This document shows, piece after piece, positions 52,547 to 61,016 of a DNA stretch of 64,000 nt. A model generated the notes under the pieces. The model worked only from the letters and a program-made list of their open reading frames with translations. It made no database searches and was not told the DNA's origin. Within the stretch, counting starts at the first letter, position 1, and each line of letters opens with the position of its first letter. Source of the DNA: Coprococcus eutactus (GTDB taxonomy: Bacteria > Bacillota > Clostridia > Lachnospirales > Lachnospiraceae); the NCBI RefSeq assembly GCF_025149915.1, contig NZ_CP102278.1, forward strand, positions 914,001 to 978,000, in the 5' to 3' direction. The translations under genes and the position numbers were made by a program.

Positions 52547-53614
52547 ATGATGAAATTAACAGATTTTTACTATGATCTGCCACAGGAGCTTATAGCGCAG
52601 GATCCACTTCTTAAGAGAAGTGAGTCCCGTCTCATGGTCCTGGACAGGAAAGACAATACGATAGAGCACAAGCACTTTTATGATGTGATAGACTACCTGA
52701 ATCCGGGCGACTGTCTGGTCATCAACGATACAAGGGTTCTTCCGGCGAGACTCATGGGCGTCAAGGAGGATACGGGAGCATCAATAGAGGTACTACTGTT
52801 AAAGCGCAAGGATGACCGCACCTGGGAGACGCTGGTAAAGCCGGGCAAAAAGTGCAAGGTAGGTGCTCGTATAGTATTTGGCTCGGAGTCAAATGAACCT
52901 GACCCTGAGACAGGACTTATAAAGGGCAAACTTGTGGGAGAGGTTGTTGGTATAGTCGAGGAGGGCAACAGACTCATCAGATTTGAGTTCGATGGAATAT
53001 TCGAGGAGATCCTTGACGAACTGGGACAGATGCCGCTCCCACCATATATCACACATAAGCTTGAGGATAAGAACAGATATCAGACTGTGTACGCAGAGCA
53101 CGACGGATCAGCAGCAGCGCCGACAGCAGGACTTCACTTTACAACAGAGCTGCTTGATCAGATCAAAGCGAAGGGAATCAAGATAGCGCATGTGACACTC
53201 CATGTCGGACTCGGAACCTTCAGACCTGTTAAGGAGGAGAATATTCTGGATCATCACATGCATTCAGAGTTCTGTATCATAGAGCAAGATGCTGCTGATA
53301 TGATCAACGAGACAAAGGCTGCAGGCGGAAGAGTTGTGTCCGTTGGAACGACAAGTACCAGAACACTTGAGTCCATGTCGGACGATGACGGAACAGTACA
53401 TGCAGGCAGCAAATGGACGGATATATTTATTTATCCGGGATACAAGTTCAAGGTTATTGACGCGCTCATCACGAATTTCCATCTGCCGGAGTCAACGCTT
53501 CTTATGCTTGTTTCGGCGCTCTACGACAGAGAGCATATACTTGAGGCGTACAAGGTGGCGGTTGAGGAGAAGTACAGATTCTTCTCATTTGGCGATGCTA
53601 TGCTGATAAAATAA
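52547..53614 (+). CDS. queA: S-adenosylmethionine:tRNA ribosyltransferase-isomerase
   Basis: The 355-residue enzyme makes epoxyqueuosine in tRNA wobble position 34 by moving the ribosyl part of SAM onto preQ1. Hallmarks: [70 protein letters not shown] and a C-terminal [20 protein letters not shown] 52547 is preferred to the upstream in-frame ATG at 52499, as GAGGAA lies 9 bases before it. No tgt or other queuosine genes adjoin it in this window. Confidence 0.95.
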   Translation: MMKLTDFYYDLPQELIAQDPLLKRSESRLMVLDRKDNTIEHKHFYDVIDYLNPGDCLVINDTRVLPARLMGVKEDTGASIEVLLLKRKDDRTWETLVKPGKKCKVGARIVFGSESNEPDPETGLIKGKLVGEVVGIVEEGNRLIRFEFDGIFEEILDELGQMPLPPYITHKLEDKNRYQTVYAEHDGSAAAPTAGLHFTTELLDQIKAKGIKIAHVTLHVGLGTFRPVKEENILDHHMHSEFCIIEQDAADMINETKAAGGRVVSVGTTSTRTLESMSDDDGTVHAGSKWTDIFIYPGYKFKVIDALITNFHLPESTLLMLVSALYDREHILEAYKVAVEEKYRFFSFGDAMLIK

Positions 53615-53686
53615 GATAGCTTGAGATGTGTCCCAGTCACATGGACAGATTGGTATGGATCAATGTTGAACTGACAGGAGATAATT

Positions 53687-54220
53687 ATGGGAAAGAAGAT
53701 ATGTGTTGTGTTTCCAGGTATAGGATATCATAGTGACAAACCATTATTGTACTATGGTAAAAAATATATGTCTGAGAATGGATATGAGATCGTTGATTTA
53801 AAATATGGCAAATTGCCGCACGGGCTTGAGAATGCATTTGCTGCAGGATGGGACGTGGTCATTCCTGAGCTTGACAGTATAGACTGGCGGGAGGCAGAGG
53901 ATATAGTGTTCATGTCTAAGAGCATAGGCACCGTGATAGCAGCGAGATATGCTGCCGAGAAAGACCTCGATGTCAGACATATTTATTTCACGCCTCTTGC
54001 AATGACGCTGAAATATGCAGATGGACATGGAATAGCTTTTCATGGCACAGCAGATCCGCTTGCGGATACGGATGAGATAACAAAACTATGTGCGGCAAAG
54101 AACATACCTCTTTATAGATATAAAGGCGGAAATCATTCAATAGAGACAAAGGATATTCTATGGAACATAAAAACGCAGAAAGACATAGCGGAAAAGTATA
54201 TAGATTATTTGAACTTCTAG
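53687..54220 (+). CDS. Small alpha/beta hydrolase-like protein
   Basis: A 177-residue protein. It begins KKICVVFPGIGYHSDKPLLY, with an oxyanion-type G-I-G-Y, followed by the nucleophile elbow FMSKSIGTVIA (S-x-S-x-G rather than the classic G-x-S-x-G). A late acid in HGTADPLAD and His in GGNHSIE complete a plausible Ser-Asp-His triad. It is short for the fold, lacking a cap domain. Substrate unknown. AGGAGA precedes the ATG. Its end overlaps the DUF2752 gene by 61 bases. Confidence 0.78.
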   Translation: MGKKICVVFPGIGYHSDKPLLYYGKKYMSENGYEIVDLKYGKLPHGLENAFAAGWDVVIPELDSIDWREAEDIVFMSKSIGTVIAARYAAEKDLDVRHIYFTPLAMTLKYADGHGIAFHGTADPLADTDEITKLCAAKNIPLYRYKGGNHSIETKDILWNIKTQKDIAEKYIDYLNF

Positions 54221-54624
54221 GTCATACGGAGGGGCAGTTATATATTGCAGAGATAGCAGTGCTCATAACACTGCTTATTGGCACGGCAGTATATATACTG
54301 CTCCTTCGTGTCTTGCCGGATACCTCGTGGCTTGAGGGGTGTCAGATACGCCGGTTTACAGGAGTGATATGTCCCGCATGCGGTACGACAAGGGCTGTGC
54401 TTGCAATGCTCCACGGACATATTCTGACGGCTATGTATTACCATGTGGCGACTGTGTATCTGGCGTGCATCTGCATCATATATTTGGTGGGCAATACGAT
54501 CAGGCTTGCCACAAAGGGCAGGACACCGCTTGTGAGATTCCGGTTGTGGTATGTGTATGTGTGGCTTGGGATATTTGTGGTGTCTTACGTGGTGAAGCTG
54601 GTGGTGCCGGGATATGTCATATAA
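54160..54624 (+). CDS. DUF2752 membrane protein
   Basis: A 154-residue membrane protein with three to four helices. The family marker is the CPACGTTRAVLAMLHGH segment after the first helix, with the C-P-x-C-G-x-T-R pattern typical of DUF2752. Function is unknown. The ATG at 54160 overlaps the hydrolase gene by 61 bases; the first 20 residues are hydrophilic and a later start is possible, although none has a clear ribosome site. Confidence 0.75.
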   Translation: MEHKNAERHSGKVYRLFELLGHTEGQLYIAEIAVLITLLIGTAVYILLLRVLPDTSWLEGCQIRRFTGVICPACGTTRAVLAMLHGHILTAMYYHVATVYLACICIIYLVGNTIRLATKGRTPLVRFRLWYVYVWLGIFVVSYVVKLVVPGYVI

Positions 54625-54697
54625 TGAGCGCAAGTTGAGTAGGCGTGTGCATGTCTCTCGCTTACTCACGACGACATATGATATAAGGAGTGGTTTT

Positions 54698-55174
54698 ATG
54701 AGACTTATGATAAAACAACGGGTATTTGCCTGGACAGATACCTACGATATATATGATGAATGGGGAAACAAAAAATATTTTGTGAAGTCGGAGGCATTTC
54801 GGCTGACGCATCAGGTTCACGTATATGACATTGCGGGAAATGAGATAGGTCTTATCAGTCAGAGATTATTCACATTCCTGCCTACATTTGACATCAGTGT
54901 GGGTGGCAGACCGTGTGGAAGTATCAGGAAGGAATTTACATTCTTCAAGCCTTCGTACAGTATTGAGTATGGTGGATGGCAGTGTGATGGAGATTTCCTT
55001 TCGTGGAATTACAGTGTCACAGCTGGAAGCAGGCTGGTGGCAGATATAGCAAAGCAGTTTCTCTCATGGGGAGATACATACACACTTGATATCTCAGATC
55101 CGGGTGATGAGATCATGGCACTTATGCTGGTGATAGCTATTGATGCGGTCAATTGTTCACAGAATAATAATTAA
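54698..55174 (+). CDS. LURP-one-related (scramblase-fold) protein
   Basis: A 158-residue soluble protein of the Tubby/LURP-one-like beta-barrel type. It begins MRLMIKQRVFAWTDTYDIYD, with KKYFVKSEAFRLTHQVHVYD, GNEIGLISQRLFTFLPTFDI, FTFFKPSYSIEYGGW and a hydrophobic C-terminal helix region, DEIMALMLVIAIDAVN. The role is unknown in bacteria. AAGGAG lies about 8 bases before ATG 54698; the earlier ATG at 54614 lies inside the DUF2752 gene without a site. Confidence 0.8.
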   Translation: MRLMIKQRVFAWTDTYDIYDEWGNKKYFVKSEAFRLTHQVHVYDIAGNEIGLISQRLFTFLPTFDISVGGRPCGSIRKEFTFFKPSYSIEYGGWQCDGDFLSWNYSVTAGSRLVADIAKQFLSWGDTYTLDISDPGDEIMALMLVIAIDAVNCSQNNN

Positions 55175-55189
55175 TTTTTAAACAGGTAT

Positions 55190-55418
55190 TAAGAACTCCT
55201 TCATCAGAATCCATTGATAAGAAGAAAAAGATGCTTGAGGCAAGAAAGCGGATTGAAAATAAATGAGTTATTTGACAACAGAAGAATTTGAAAGTATTTT
55301 GGATAATGTGTCGATATTTCCAGTTACTTCAGTAGAATTAGGAGATATTTCACAGTATTTTTTTGAATGTGGAGATGCAGAAGAGTATGTCACATTTTTG
55401 ATTAATAAGATCGTTTAG
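55190..55418 (+). pseudogene. Remnants of a two-gene unit
   Basis: A frame ending SSESIDKKKKMLEARKRIEN-K stops at the TGA of an ATGA overlap (55263). The next frame, 55263-55418, encodes MSYLTTEEFESILDNVSIFP and 31 more residues. The ATGA junction looks like a genuine operon overlap, but the first gene lacks its 5' part and the second is only 51 residues. No family recognised. The remaining 55419-55656 sequence holds only a terminator and a promoter. Confidence 0.4.
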
Positions 55419-55511
55419 AAAGCATTTAGAAATTATCCCTTTTATGTTTAGTCGGATGTATGATAGCAGAGCTCTGGATCATCCTTGGAATCTGTAATTG
55501 AATATGTTTAC

Positions 55512-55556
55512 AAAAAGGCTTTTCGGGTTATTCGTAACCGGAAAGCCTTTTTTTGT
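55512..55556. terminator. Strong bidirectional terminator
   Basis: AAAAAGGCTTTTCGGGTTA (55512-55530), loop TTCG, TAACCGGAAAGCCTTTTTTT (55535-55554): a near-perfect 19-bp stem with tetraloop and A/T runs on either side. Confidence 0.9.
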
Positions 55557-55595
55557 CCAAAATCGGCACTATAATGTCGTTTCGTGAATTCAGCA

Positions 55596-55625
55596 TTGAA
55601 GAGGTAATATAACAAAGTGTATAAT
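55596..55625 (+). promoter_or_regulatory. Promoter of the LytTR/GHKL pair
   Basis: TTGAAG (55596-55601), 18-base spacer, TATAAT (55620-55625), about 30 bases before ATG 55657. Confidence 0.55.
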
Positions 55626-55656
55626 ATTCAAATATTTTACATAATGGGGTGAGTAT

Positions 55657-56382
55657 ATGAACCAAAGAAGTAAGCTTAATATAGCGGTATGCGATGATGA
55701 TATATTTGTAACTGAACAGCTGAGTGAATGGATAAAGGAATATTTTGTTTCCAATCATTTGGAAGAACCCAACATATATGAGTTTGACAATGGCGAGAAT
55801 CTGATAAAAAGCGAAGTGAAATATGATTTTGTATTCTTGGATATAGTAATTCCGGGAATGAATGGGATAAATATAGGCAGACGGCTTTTGGAGCAGAATG
55901 AGGAGTGCCTGATATATATAATAACGGCATACGACAGCTATCTTGATGCTGCTATGAGCTTGAGGGTGTTCAGGTATATTTCAAAGCCGCTTGACAAATC
56001 CCGTATATACCGAAATATACAGGATGGACTTAAGATATACACAACATCAAATACTAAGATATTGATTGAGACAAAGAATGAAAATATAATCCTCAGAGCT
56101 ACGGAGATTATTTACCTGGAGGCACAGGGACATACGCTATTTGTGAACACCAGTGAGGGAAAATACATCTCTGTGAGAAAGATGGATTACTGGGAGAAGA
56201 CATTGGATACAATGGGGTTTTTTAGAACACACAGAAGTTTTATTGTGAATATGGAACATGTAGTAAGGTTTGATCATTCATTGGTGTATCTGGATACTGG
56301 GGTAACAGCCTATCTAACGAAACGCAATTATCAAAATTTTAAGCATGCATTTATGATGTATTTGGAGGGGGCAAGGACATGA
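55657..56382 (+). CDS. LytTR-family response regulator
   Basis: A 241-residue AgrA-like regulator. The receiver domain starts LNIAVCDDDIFVTEQLSEWI, with the phospho-acceptor Asp in YDFVFLDIVIPGMNG (about 59), and Thr and Lys in YIITAY and FRYISKPLD. The C-terminal LytTR DNA-binding domain has IIYLEAQGHTLFVNTSEGKY, then GFFRTHRSFIVNMEHV and KRNYQNFK. GGGGTG precedes the ATG. The kinase gene overlaps its stop by 4 bases (ATGA). No agrB/agrD-like peptide gene is present beside it. Confidence 0.92.
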   Translation: MNQRSKLNIAVCDDDIFVTEQLSEWIKEYFVSNHLEEPNIYEFDNGENLIKSEVKYDFVFLDIVIPGMNGINIGRRLLEQNEECLIYIITAYDSYLDAAMSLRVFRYISKPLDKSRIYRNIQDGLKIYTTSNTKILIETKNENIILRATEIIYLEAQGHTLFVNTSEGKYISVRKMDYWEKTLDTMGFFRTHRSFIVNMEHVVRFDHSLVYLDTGVTAYLTKRNYQNFKHAFMMYLEGART

Positions 56383-57677
56383 CAATGGCTATGATTTATG
56401 GAATCGTTTTTCTGATAGAAGCGTTGATAGCATTTCAATACTTCGAGTGGATGTTTGTAAAACCAAGATATACGGTGATAAAGAGATTTGTTTTGGTGTT
56501 GGCGTGTTATGTTGTTTTATTTGGTTTGTTTGAACTAAATATATTGATATTTAATTTTATTTCATTTCCAGTATTCAACTGGATAATAATAAAATTCGTA
56601 TATGGACAAAAAACTTTAAGCTCAGTTTTTCACAGTGTGGCAATGTCAGTAATTATGACATTGTCAGAGATGGTGGTTGTGGCGATATTTTCTGGAATCA
56701 GTCAAAAAGCCTGGGATCCATCTGGTGGTGTTTTGACTGTATTATTTCTAGCAATATTAAGCAAGTTTGTGTATTTCCTTGTGATGTTTGCAATCAGCCG
56801 ATACGGGATGAGACACAGGGTTAATGTACATATGGGAGCACAGGGCTGGGTAATTCTTGTCATACCAGTGTGTGTGATAGTTGTTGTGTGTCTGCTCAAT
56901 TACATGTGTTACTTTTCTGACATCAGCAAAATGCAGGAATCCATAGTGTTGTATTGTTCAATAATCTGTCTGGTGATAATTATTATTTCATTTGTGATCT
57001 ACGGATATTTGCAGAGTGTCTACAAGGAGAATCTGGATAAAACATTGCAGATCCAGAGAGAAAAATATGACATTGAGTATTATAAAAAAATTATCAGTCA
57101 GGACGAAGAGCAGAAAATAATGATACATGACATAAAAAAGCATATCAGCGGGATACATGATCTGCTCGAACATCATGATTACGATAAGGCAGTCGAATAT
57201 ATTGAAAGGATATATGAATCCAACGAGTTGAAAGAGACTATAAGGTTTTCGGATGATCATATGGTAAATGTTATTCTTAATAGATATGCCAGCAGGTTCA
57301 TTGATGCGGGGATTCATTATGATTTTGATGTGAGAAGGGCACGTATGGATTACATGCAGGTAGATGACTTAACTGTCCTTCTGTGTAATATGCTGGACAA
57401 TGCCAGTGAGGCAATGAGTGAAATAGGCAGTGCCAGTGTGGAACTTAGAATGAATTCACAGGGGAACGATGGTGGAACGATCATATCAATGACAAATGAT
57501 TGTACGCACAGATATGATTCACGAAAGTCCGGTAAGCCGGATCAAAAATTCCATGGATTTGGAATAAAGAGTATGAAAAGGGTAGCGGAAAAGTATGGTG
57601 GAAGTGTTGATACATATTATTCAGAGGATGATCAAAGATTCCATACGGTCATATATCTGTCAAATGTTACCCGGTAA
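56379..57677 (+). CDS. GHKL sensor kinase, AgrC-like
   Basis: A 432-residue membrane kinase. Six or so helices occupy residues 1-210. A cytoplasmic part follows with a linker helix, the phospho-acceptor helix HDIKKHISGIHDLLEHHDYD (His in MIHDIKKH) and a GHKL ATP-binding domain with CNMLDNASEAMSEI and HGFGIKSMKRVAEKYGG. This arrangement is that of peptide-pheromone sensors. The partner regulator is encoded just upstream. The stop is 40 bases before the lipoprotein gene. Confidence 0.9.
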   Translation: MTMAMIYGIVFLIEALIAFQYFEWMFVKPRYTVIKRFVLVLACYVVLFGLFELNILIFNFISFPVFNWIIIKFVYGQKTLSSVFHSVAMSVIMTLSEMVVVAIFSGISQKAWDPSGGVLTVLFLAILSKFVYFLVMFAISRYGMRHRVNVHMGAQGWVILVIPVCVIVVVCLLNYMCYFSDISKMQESIVLYCSIICLVIIIISFVIYGYLQSVYKENLDKTLQIQREKYDIEYYKKIISQDEEQKIMIHDIKKHISGIHDLLEHHDYDKAVEYIERIYESNELKETIRFSDDHMVNVILNRYASRFIDAGIHYDFDVRRARMDYMQVDDLTVLLCNMLDNASEAMSEIGSASVELRMNSQGNDGGTIISMTNDCTHRYDSRKSGKPDQKFHGFGIKSMKRVAEKYGGSVDTYYSEDDQRFHTVIYLSNVTR

Positions 57678-57717
57678 AGATGTTAGGTATTTCTGTAAAA
57701 TAAAACGGAGGTGTACG

Positions 57718-59139
57718 ATGAACAAGAAAAAAATAATGTGTGCAGCACTTATTTCTGTTATGGCATTAAGTCTTGCCGCATGTGGAAACAAAAAGGTCGA
57801 TTACGGAATGAATGGTGGCAGTGATGATGCAGATAATGCAGGAGGTCTTGAGGGACAGCTGGATATACCAGATAACTGCGATGTTACTTTTGACATAGGA
57901 GAATCAAAACTCTCATCGATAACATTGAAGGATGATGATATAGAGGTTCCAGATGCTGATAGAGTATATAAAGTCGGGTTTGACATGGTAAATGCACCAT
58001 GTTCAGATGATGAACTTAAAACTATAATATCCAGACTTTTTGACGAGACATCAGAAATAAGGTGGCAGGATGGCGATGCTGCTGAGTCAAAGGAAATCCT
58101 GGATAACACGATAGCTTCATATAAGGCGGACATAGAAAAGGCTTTGGCGAGTGATGATCCTGGTTATGCAGAGCTTTTAGAGGAAGGTATGAAAAGATGG
58201 GTAGACGAGAGAAATAGCATTGATGATGAGTTACCAATAGCTACAGAATATAAGATTAATGAGCATTATGTTGCGGAATCCGGTGGGGTACAGAGAATAT
58301 TTATGGCGGCATCGGATAATGAAGATGGAGGTGGATATAACAATTACTATTTTACATATGGTATGACACCTGAGGGTGAGGATAAGGCTCTTGTATCAGA
58401 GGTTCCAGGAACTGAAAGTACGTATGAGATCAATGTTGTCGGTGAAGACATATATGATGGGGATGAGAAGAACCCAATCACAGAAGATGAAGGACTCAGT
58501 TCTGCAATGAAGTTACTAGACAATCTGGGGATAAGCGGATTTGCCTGCACAGGGACAGAAGAGGCGGTGAGAGCCTGGACAGGCGGTACTTATGGTGAAG
58601 ATGTCATAAAAAAGCCTGATGGATACAGATTCCAGTTCGGACGGAAGATAGATGGGATAGATGTGGTATACTCAACAGATATCGACACCGTGGATAGTAT
58701 TGATACCGATAACCTTACCTATAAAGGTGGAGTTGACAAGGCGGTAATAAGTGTTGATAAGTTTGGGGTTGTCTCATCTACAGTGTATGTATATGCCGAC
58801 GAGGATACGTTTGATAAAGAGGAGGTCAAGCTTTTAAGCTGGGATGAGATGATTAAAGCTGCGGGCGAGAGTATAGCCAAATATTATAAGGATCACCCGA
58901 CAAATTATGGAACGGTGGAATTTAATGATGTGGAACTTGCCTATGTACCATGTGCTGATGAGTCGGGAAATAAGTATTTTGTTCCGACATGGATATTTTC
59001 TCAGAATGAATATAATGAGGATTACCGATGTGACATGCCGATACAGAGGGTATATATAAATGCGATAGATGGAAACTACATAGATATAGTGGATAACATG
59101 AAGAAGATAGGAATGTATGAGGAGACAGGCAGGAAATAG
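57718..59139 (+). CDS. Lipoprotein of unknown function
   Basis: A 473-residue lipoprotein. The signal MNKKKIMCAALISVMALSLA is followed by the lipobox L-A-A-C (Cys about 22). The mature protein is strongly acidic and Tyr-rich, without recognised motifs; a DUF6034-type assignment is only a guess. GGAGGTG (57707-57713) precedes the ATG. It directly follows the LytTR/GHKL pair and is followed after 2 bases by another membrane-anchored protein gene, so all four may be one operon. Confidence 0.82.
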   Translation: MNKKKIMCAALISVMALSLAACGNKKVDYGMNGGSDDADNAGGLEGQLDIPDNCDVTFDIGESKLSSITLKDDDIEVPDADRVYKVGFDMVNAPCSDDELKTIISRLFDETSEIRWQDGDAAESKEILDNTIASYKADIEKALASDDPGYAELLEEGMKRWVDERNSIDDELPIATEYKINEHYVAESGGVQRIFMAASDNEDGGGYNNYYFTYGMTPEGEDKALVSEVPGTESTYEINVVGEDIYDGDEKNPITEDEGLSSAMKLLDNLGISGFACTGTEEAVRAWTGGTYGEDVIKKPDGYRFQFGRKIDGIDVVYSTDIDTVDSIDTDNLTYKGGVDKAVISVDKFGVVSSTVYVYADEDTFDKEEVKLLSWDEMIKAAGESIAKYYKDHPTNYGTVEFNDVELAYVPCADESGNKYFVPTWIFSQNEYNEDYRCDMPIQRVYINAIDGNYIDIVDNMKKIGMYEETGRK

Positions 59140-59141
59140 TC

Positions 59142-60038
59142 ATGAATAAGATACCAAAGTATGTTGTTATCATAGCCTGCATATTGGTAATGGTGGTGTT
59201 GCTACCATTAGGTTATGTTAGATATAAGACGCGTTACGAAGCTGAGCAGATAAGTGTGTCAACGTCTCCAGATGGTGATTATAAGCTTGTGATCTATTCT
59301 GTTGGTGACCCGGATTTTCCATTTGGAGCTGCCCATGGAAGACTGGTGCTGAATGGCAAGGAGAAGACGGTTGCATATAGGTCATTTGAAGTGGCAAATG
59401 ATGGTGCAAGATTTGACGAAAGCGATCTAAAGACGACATGGTATATTGATCGTGTGGAGGTGGTAGTGTCTGGCTCTGAACAGCGTGACGAGCTTGTGAC
59501 CATGCGTTTTAATGGGCAGACCAGCAGTAGACGTCTCACGACCAGATATAGAAGAGAAGATACGGATATAGAAAAAGACAGCGAACAAGACTCTGCGATA
59601 ACGGAAAAAGCTTCGGCTGACAGCAGGGAGAATGCAGAGAGCTCCACTGATTCCTCTGTTGATCCTGATGTAAATGATCAGCCAGAAAATAAGGAAATTA
59701 CAGTCGGGTATCAGGCGATCTTTGAGAAATATTCAGATGCCACTGCTGGAAAATTCAAAGTGTATTGCGGCGCCTCGGAGTCATCATCAAGATGTATATT
59801 GTCTGAAAGTGATACTACAGTGGAATACATTGTATATGATGGCAAATCAGAAAATGAGAAGTGCGGTCTGTATGTAAGGTATCGCGCTGAAAAAGGCGGT
59901 GGTGGAACATATGATTATGGCAGCGCCGAAATAAAAGATATCTATGCATATATATTTTCCAGTGGAGAAGTGATAAGCAGTGGGAAAACAAACTGGGAAG
60001 ATACGGGAACTGATGAGTTTGAGAGGGCAACGGAGTAA
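59142..60038 (+). CDS. Membrane-anchored extracytoplasmic protein
   Basis: A 298-residue protein. Residues about 7-26 form an N-terminal helix (YVVIIACILVMVVLLPLGYV). Residues 33-130 form a beta-rich domain (VSTSPDGDYKLVIYSVGDPD; VVVSGSEQRDELVTMRFNG) similar to DUF5412-type proteins. A Ser/Glu/Asp-rich linker (about 140-185) and a second domain with two cysteines follow. Function unknown. It starts 2 bases after the lipoprotein gene, so the two products may act together at the cell surface. Confidence 0.75.
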   Translation: MNKIPKYVVIIACILVMVVLLPLGYVRYKTRYEAEQISVSTSPDGDYKLVIYSVGDPDFPFGAAHGRLVLNGKEKTVAYRSFEVANDGARFDESDLKTTWYIDRVEVVVSGSEQRDELVTMRFNGQTSSRRLTTRYRREDTDIEKDSEQDSAITEKASADSRENAESSTDSSVDPDVNDQPENKEITVGYQAIFEKYSDATAGKFKVYCGASESSSRCILSESDTTVEYIVYDGKSENEKCGLYVRYRAEKGGGGTYDYGSAEIKDIYAYIFSSGEVISSGKTNWEDTGTDEFERATE

Positions 60039-60141
60039 GCTGTTGTGAATAGTCCATGAACTGTGGTAAAATGAACTATAAAATAAGACTATTTAAATCA
60101 TGAATTATATATATAATAAAAAGTATAAAGGCGGTGATTGT

Positions 60142-60372
60142 ATGACAACAGTGAGCACGAAAAGTGGGAAGATAATAAATGTAGTATCAAGAGAAGAAGA
60201 AAGTAAAACGTTAACGTTATCGGATCAAGAGATGGATGCCAGAGCTGTTGAGGCGGTTAAAGCTGCAATAAATAAAGCTAAAGTCTGTAAAAAACCCATA
60301 GCCGGATATGATAAAGAGAATAAAAAAGCATATATTGAATATGCAAATGGAGAGATAAAATATGCAAAATAG
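60142..60372 (+). CDS. Putative antitoxin partner of the zeta-like protein
   Basis: A 76-residue hydrophilic protein: MTTVSTKSGKIINVVSREEE, then a helix around DARAVEAVKAAINKAKVCKK and a short beta end. Its size, its place directly before a zeta-toxin-like gene and the 11-base overlap suggest it is the antitoxin. It has no clear similarity to classical epsilon. AAAGGCGGTGA precedes ATG 60142; the in-frame ATG at 60100 has no site. Confidence 0.6.
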   Translation: MTTVSTKSGKIINVVSREEESKTLTLSDQEMDARAVEAVKAAINKAKVCKKPIAGYDKENKKAYIEYANGEIKYAK

Positions 60373-60916
60373 AAAGCCGATGGTTCTTGTTTTTGCTGGT
60401 CCAAATGGCTCTGGTAAAAGTACGATAACGTCTTTTTTTGAAAAAGTCGGAAGATACACAAATGTAGACGATATAGTTATGTCGACAGGAATGGATAATA
60501 TTGATGCAGCAATTCTTGTGGATAAAATGAGATATGAATCCATAGAAAAAAATGAAGATTTTACATTCGAAACTGTTTTATCATCAGAATATAAAATGGA
60601 TATACTTAGGAAGGCTAAGGATGAAGGATACTTTATTAAGTGTGTATTTGTGTTGACAATTGATCCTGCAATAAATATTCTGCGAATAGAATCAAGGGTA
60701 GCATCGGGGGGACATGATGTGGAACACATAAAGGTTATAGATAGATATTATAAGTCATTGGGACATATAAAAGAGCTTATAGATATATGCGATATTTTAC
60801 ATGTCTATGATAACACCGAGAGTCCAAAGAGAATTATTCGTAAACATAAAGATGATTTGTCCATATATCCAAATGAATATTGGACAGAGCAGGATATCAT
60901 TAAATTATTAGGATAA
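60362..60916 (+). CDS. Zeta-toxin-like P-loop kinase
   Basis: A 184-residue protein. Walker A is VFAGPNGSGKSTITSFF at residues about 10-26. ANVDDI-type NVDDIVMSTGM and DFTFETVLSSEY follow, the latter as in zeta/AAA proteins that phosphorylate UDP-N-acetylglucosamine. An RIESRVASGGHDV segment gives the arginines expected near the gamma-phosphate, and the end is YPNEYWTEQDIIKLLG. Zeta toxins poison peptidoglycan synthesis; the epsilon-zeta pair maintains plasmids or acts in stress. Here it is paired with a small upstream protein. Toxicity is inferred. Confidence 0.82.
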   Translation: MQNRKPMVLVFAGPNGSGKSTITSFFEKVGRYTNVDDIVMSTGMDNIDAAILVDKMRYESIEKNEDFTFETVLSSEYKMDILRKAKDEGYFIKCVFVLTIDPAINILRIESRVASGGHDVEHIKVIDRYYKSLGHIKELIDICDILHVYDNTESPKRIIRKHKDDLSIYPNEYWTEQDIIKLLG

Positions 60917-60931
60917 AAAGTAACACAAATT

Positions 60932-60990
60932 AAGGCGACACAGCTGTCTGGTATGATGCAAAGCATCACAGACTGTAGTGTCGCCTTTAT
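60932..60990. terminator. Terminator between the zeta-like gene and aroA (bidirectional)
   Basis: AAGGCGACAC (60932-60941) pairs with GTGTCGCCTT (60978-60987). An inner stem TGTCTG...CAGACT and TGATGC-AAA-GCATCA extend it. A/T runs flank both sides. Confidence 0.85.
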
Positions 60991-61016
60991 TTGTGCTAAA
61001 AATAATCTATATATCT

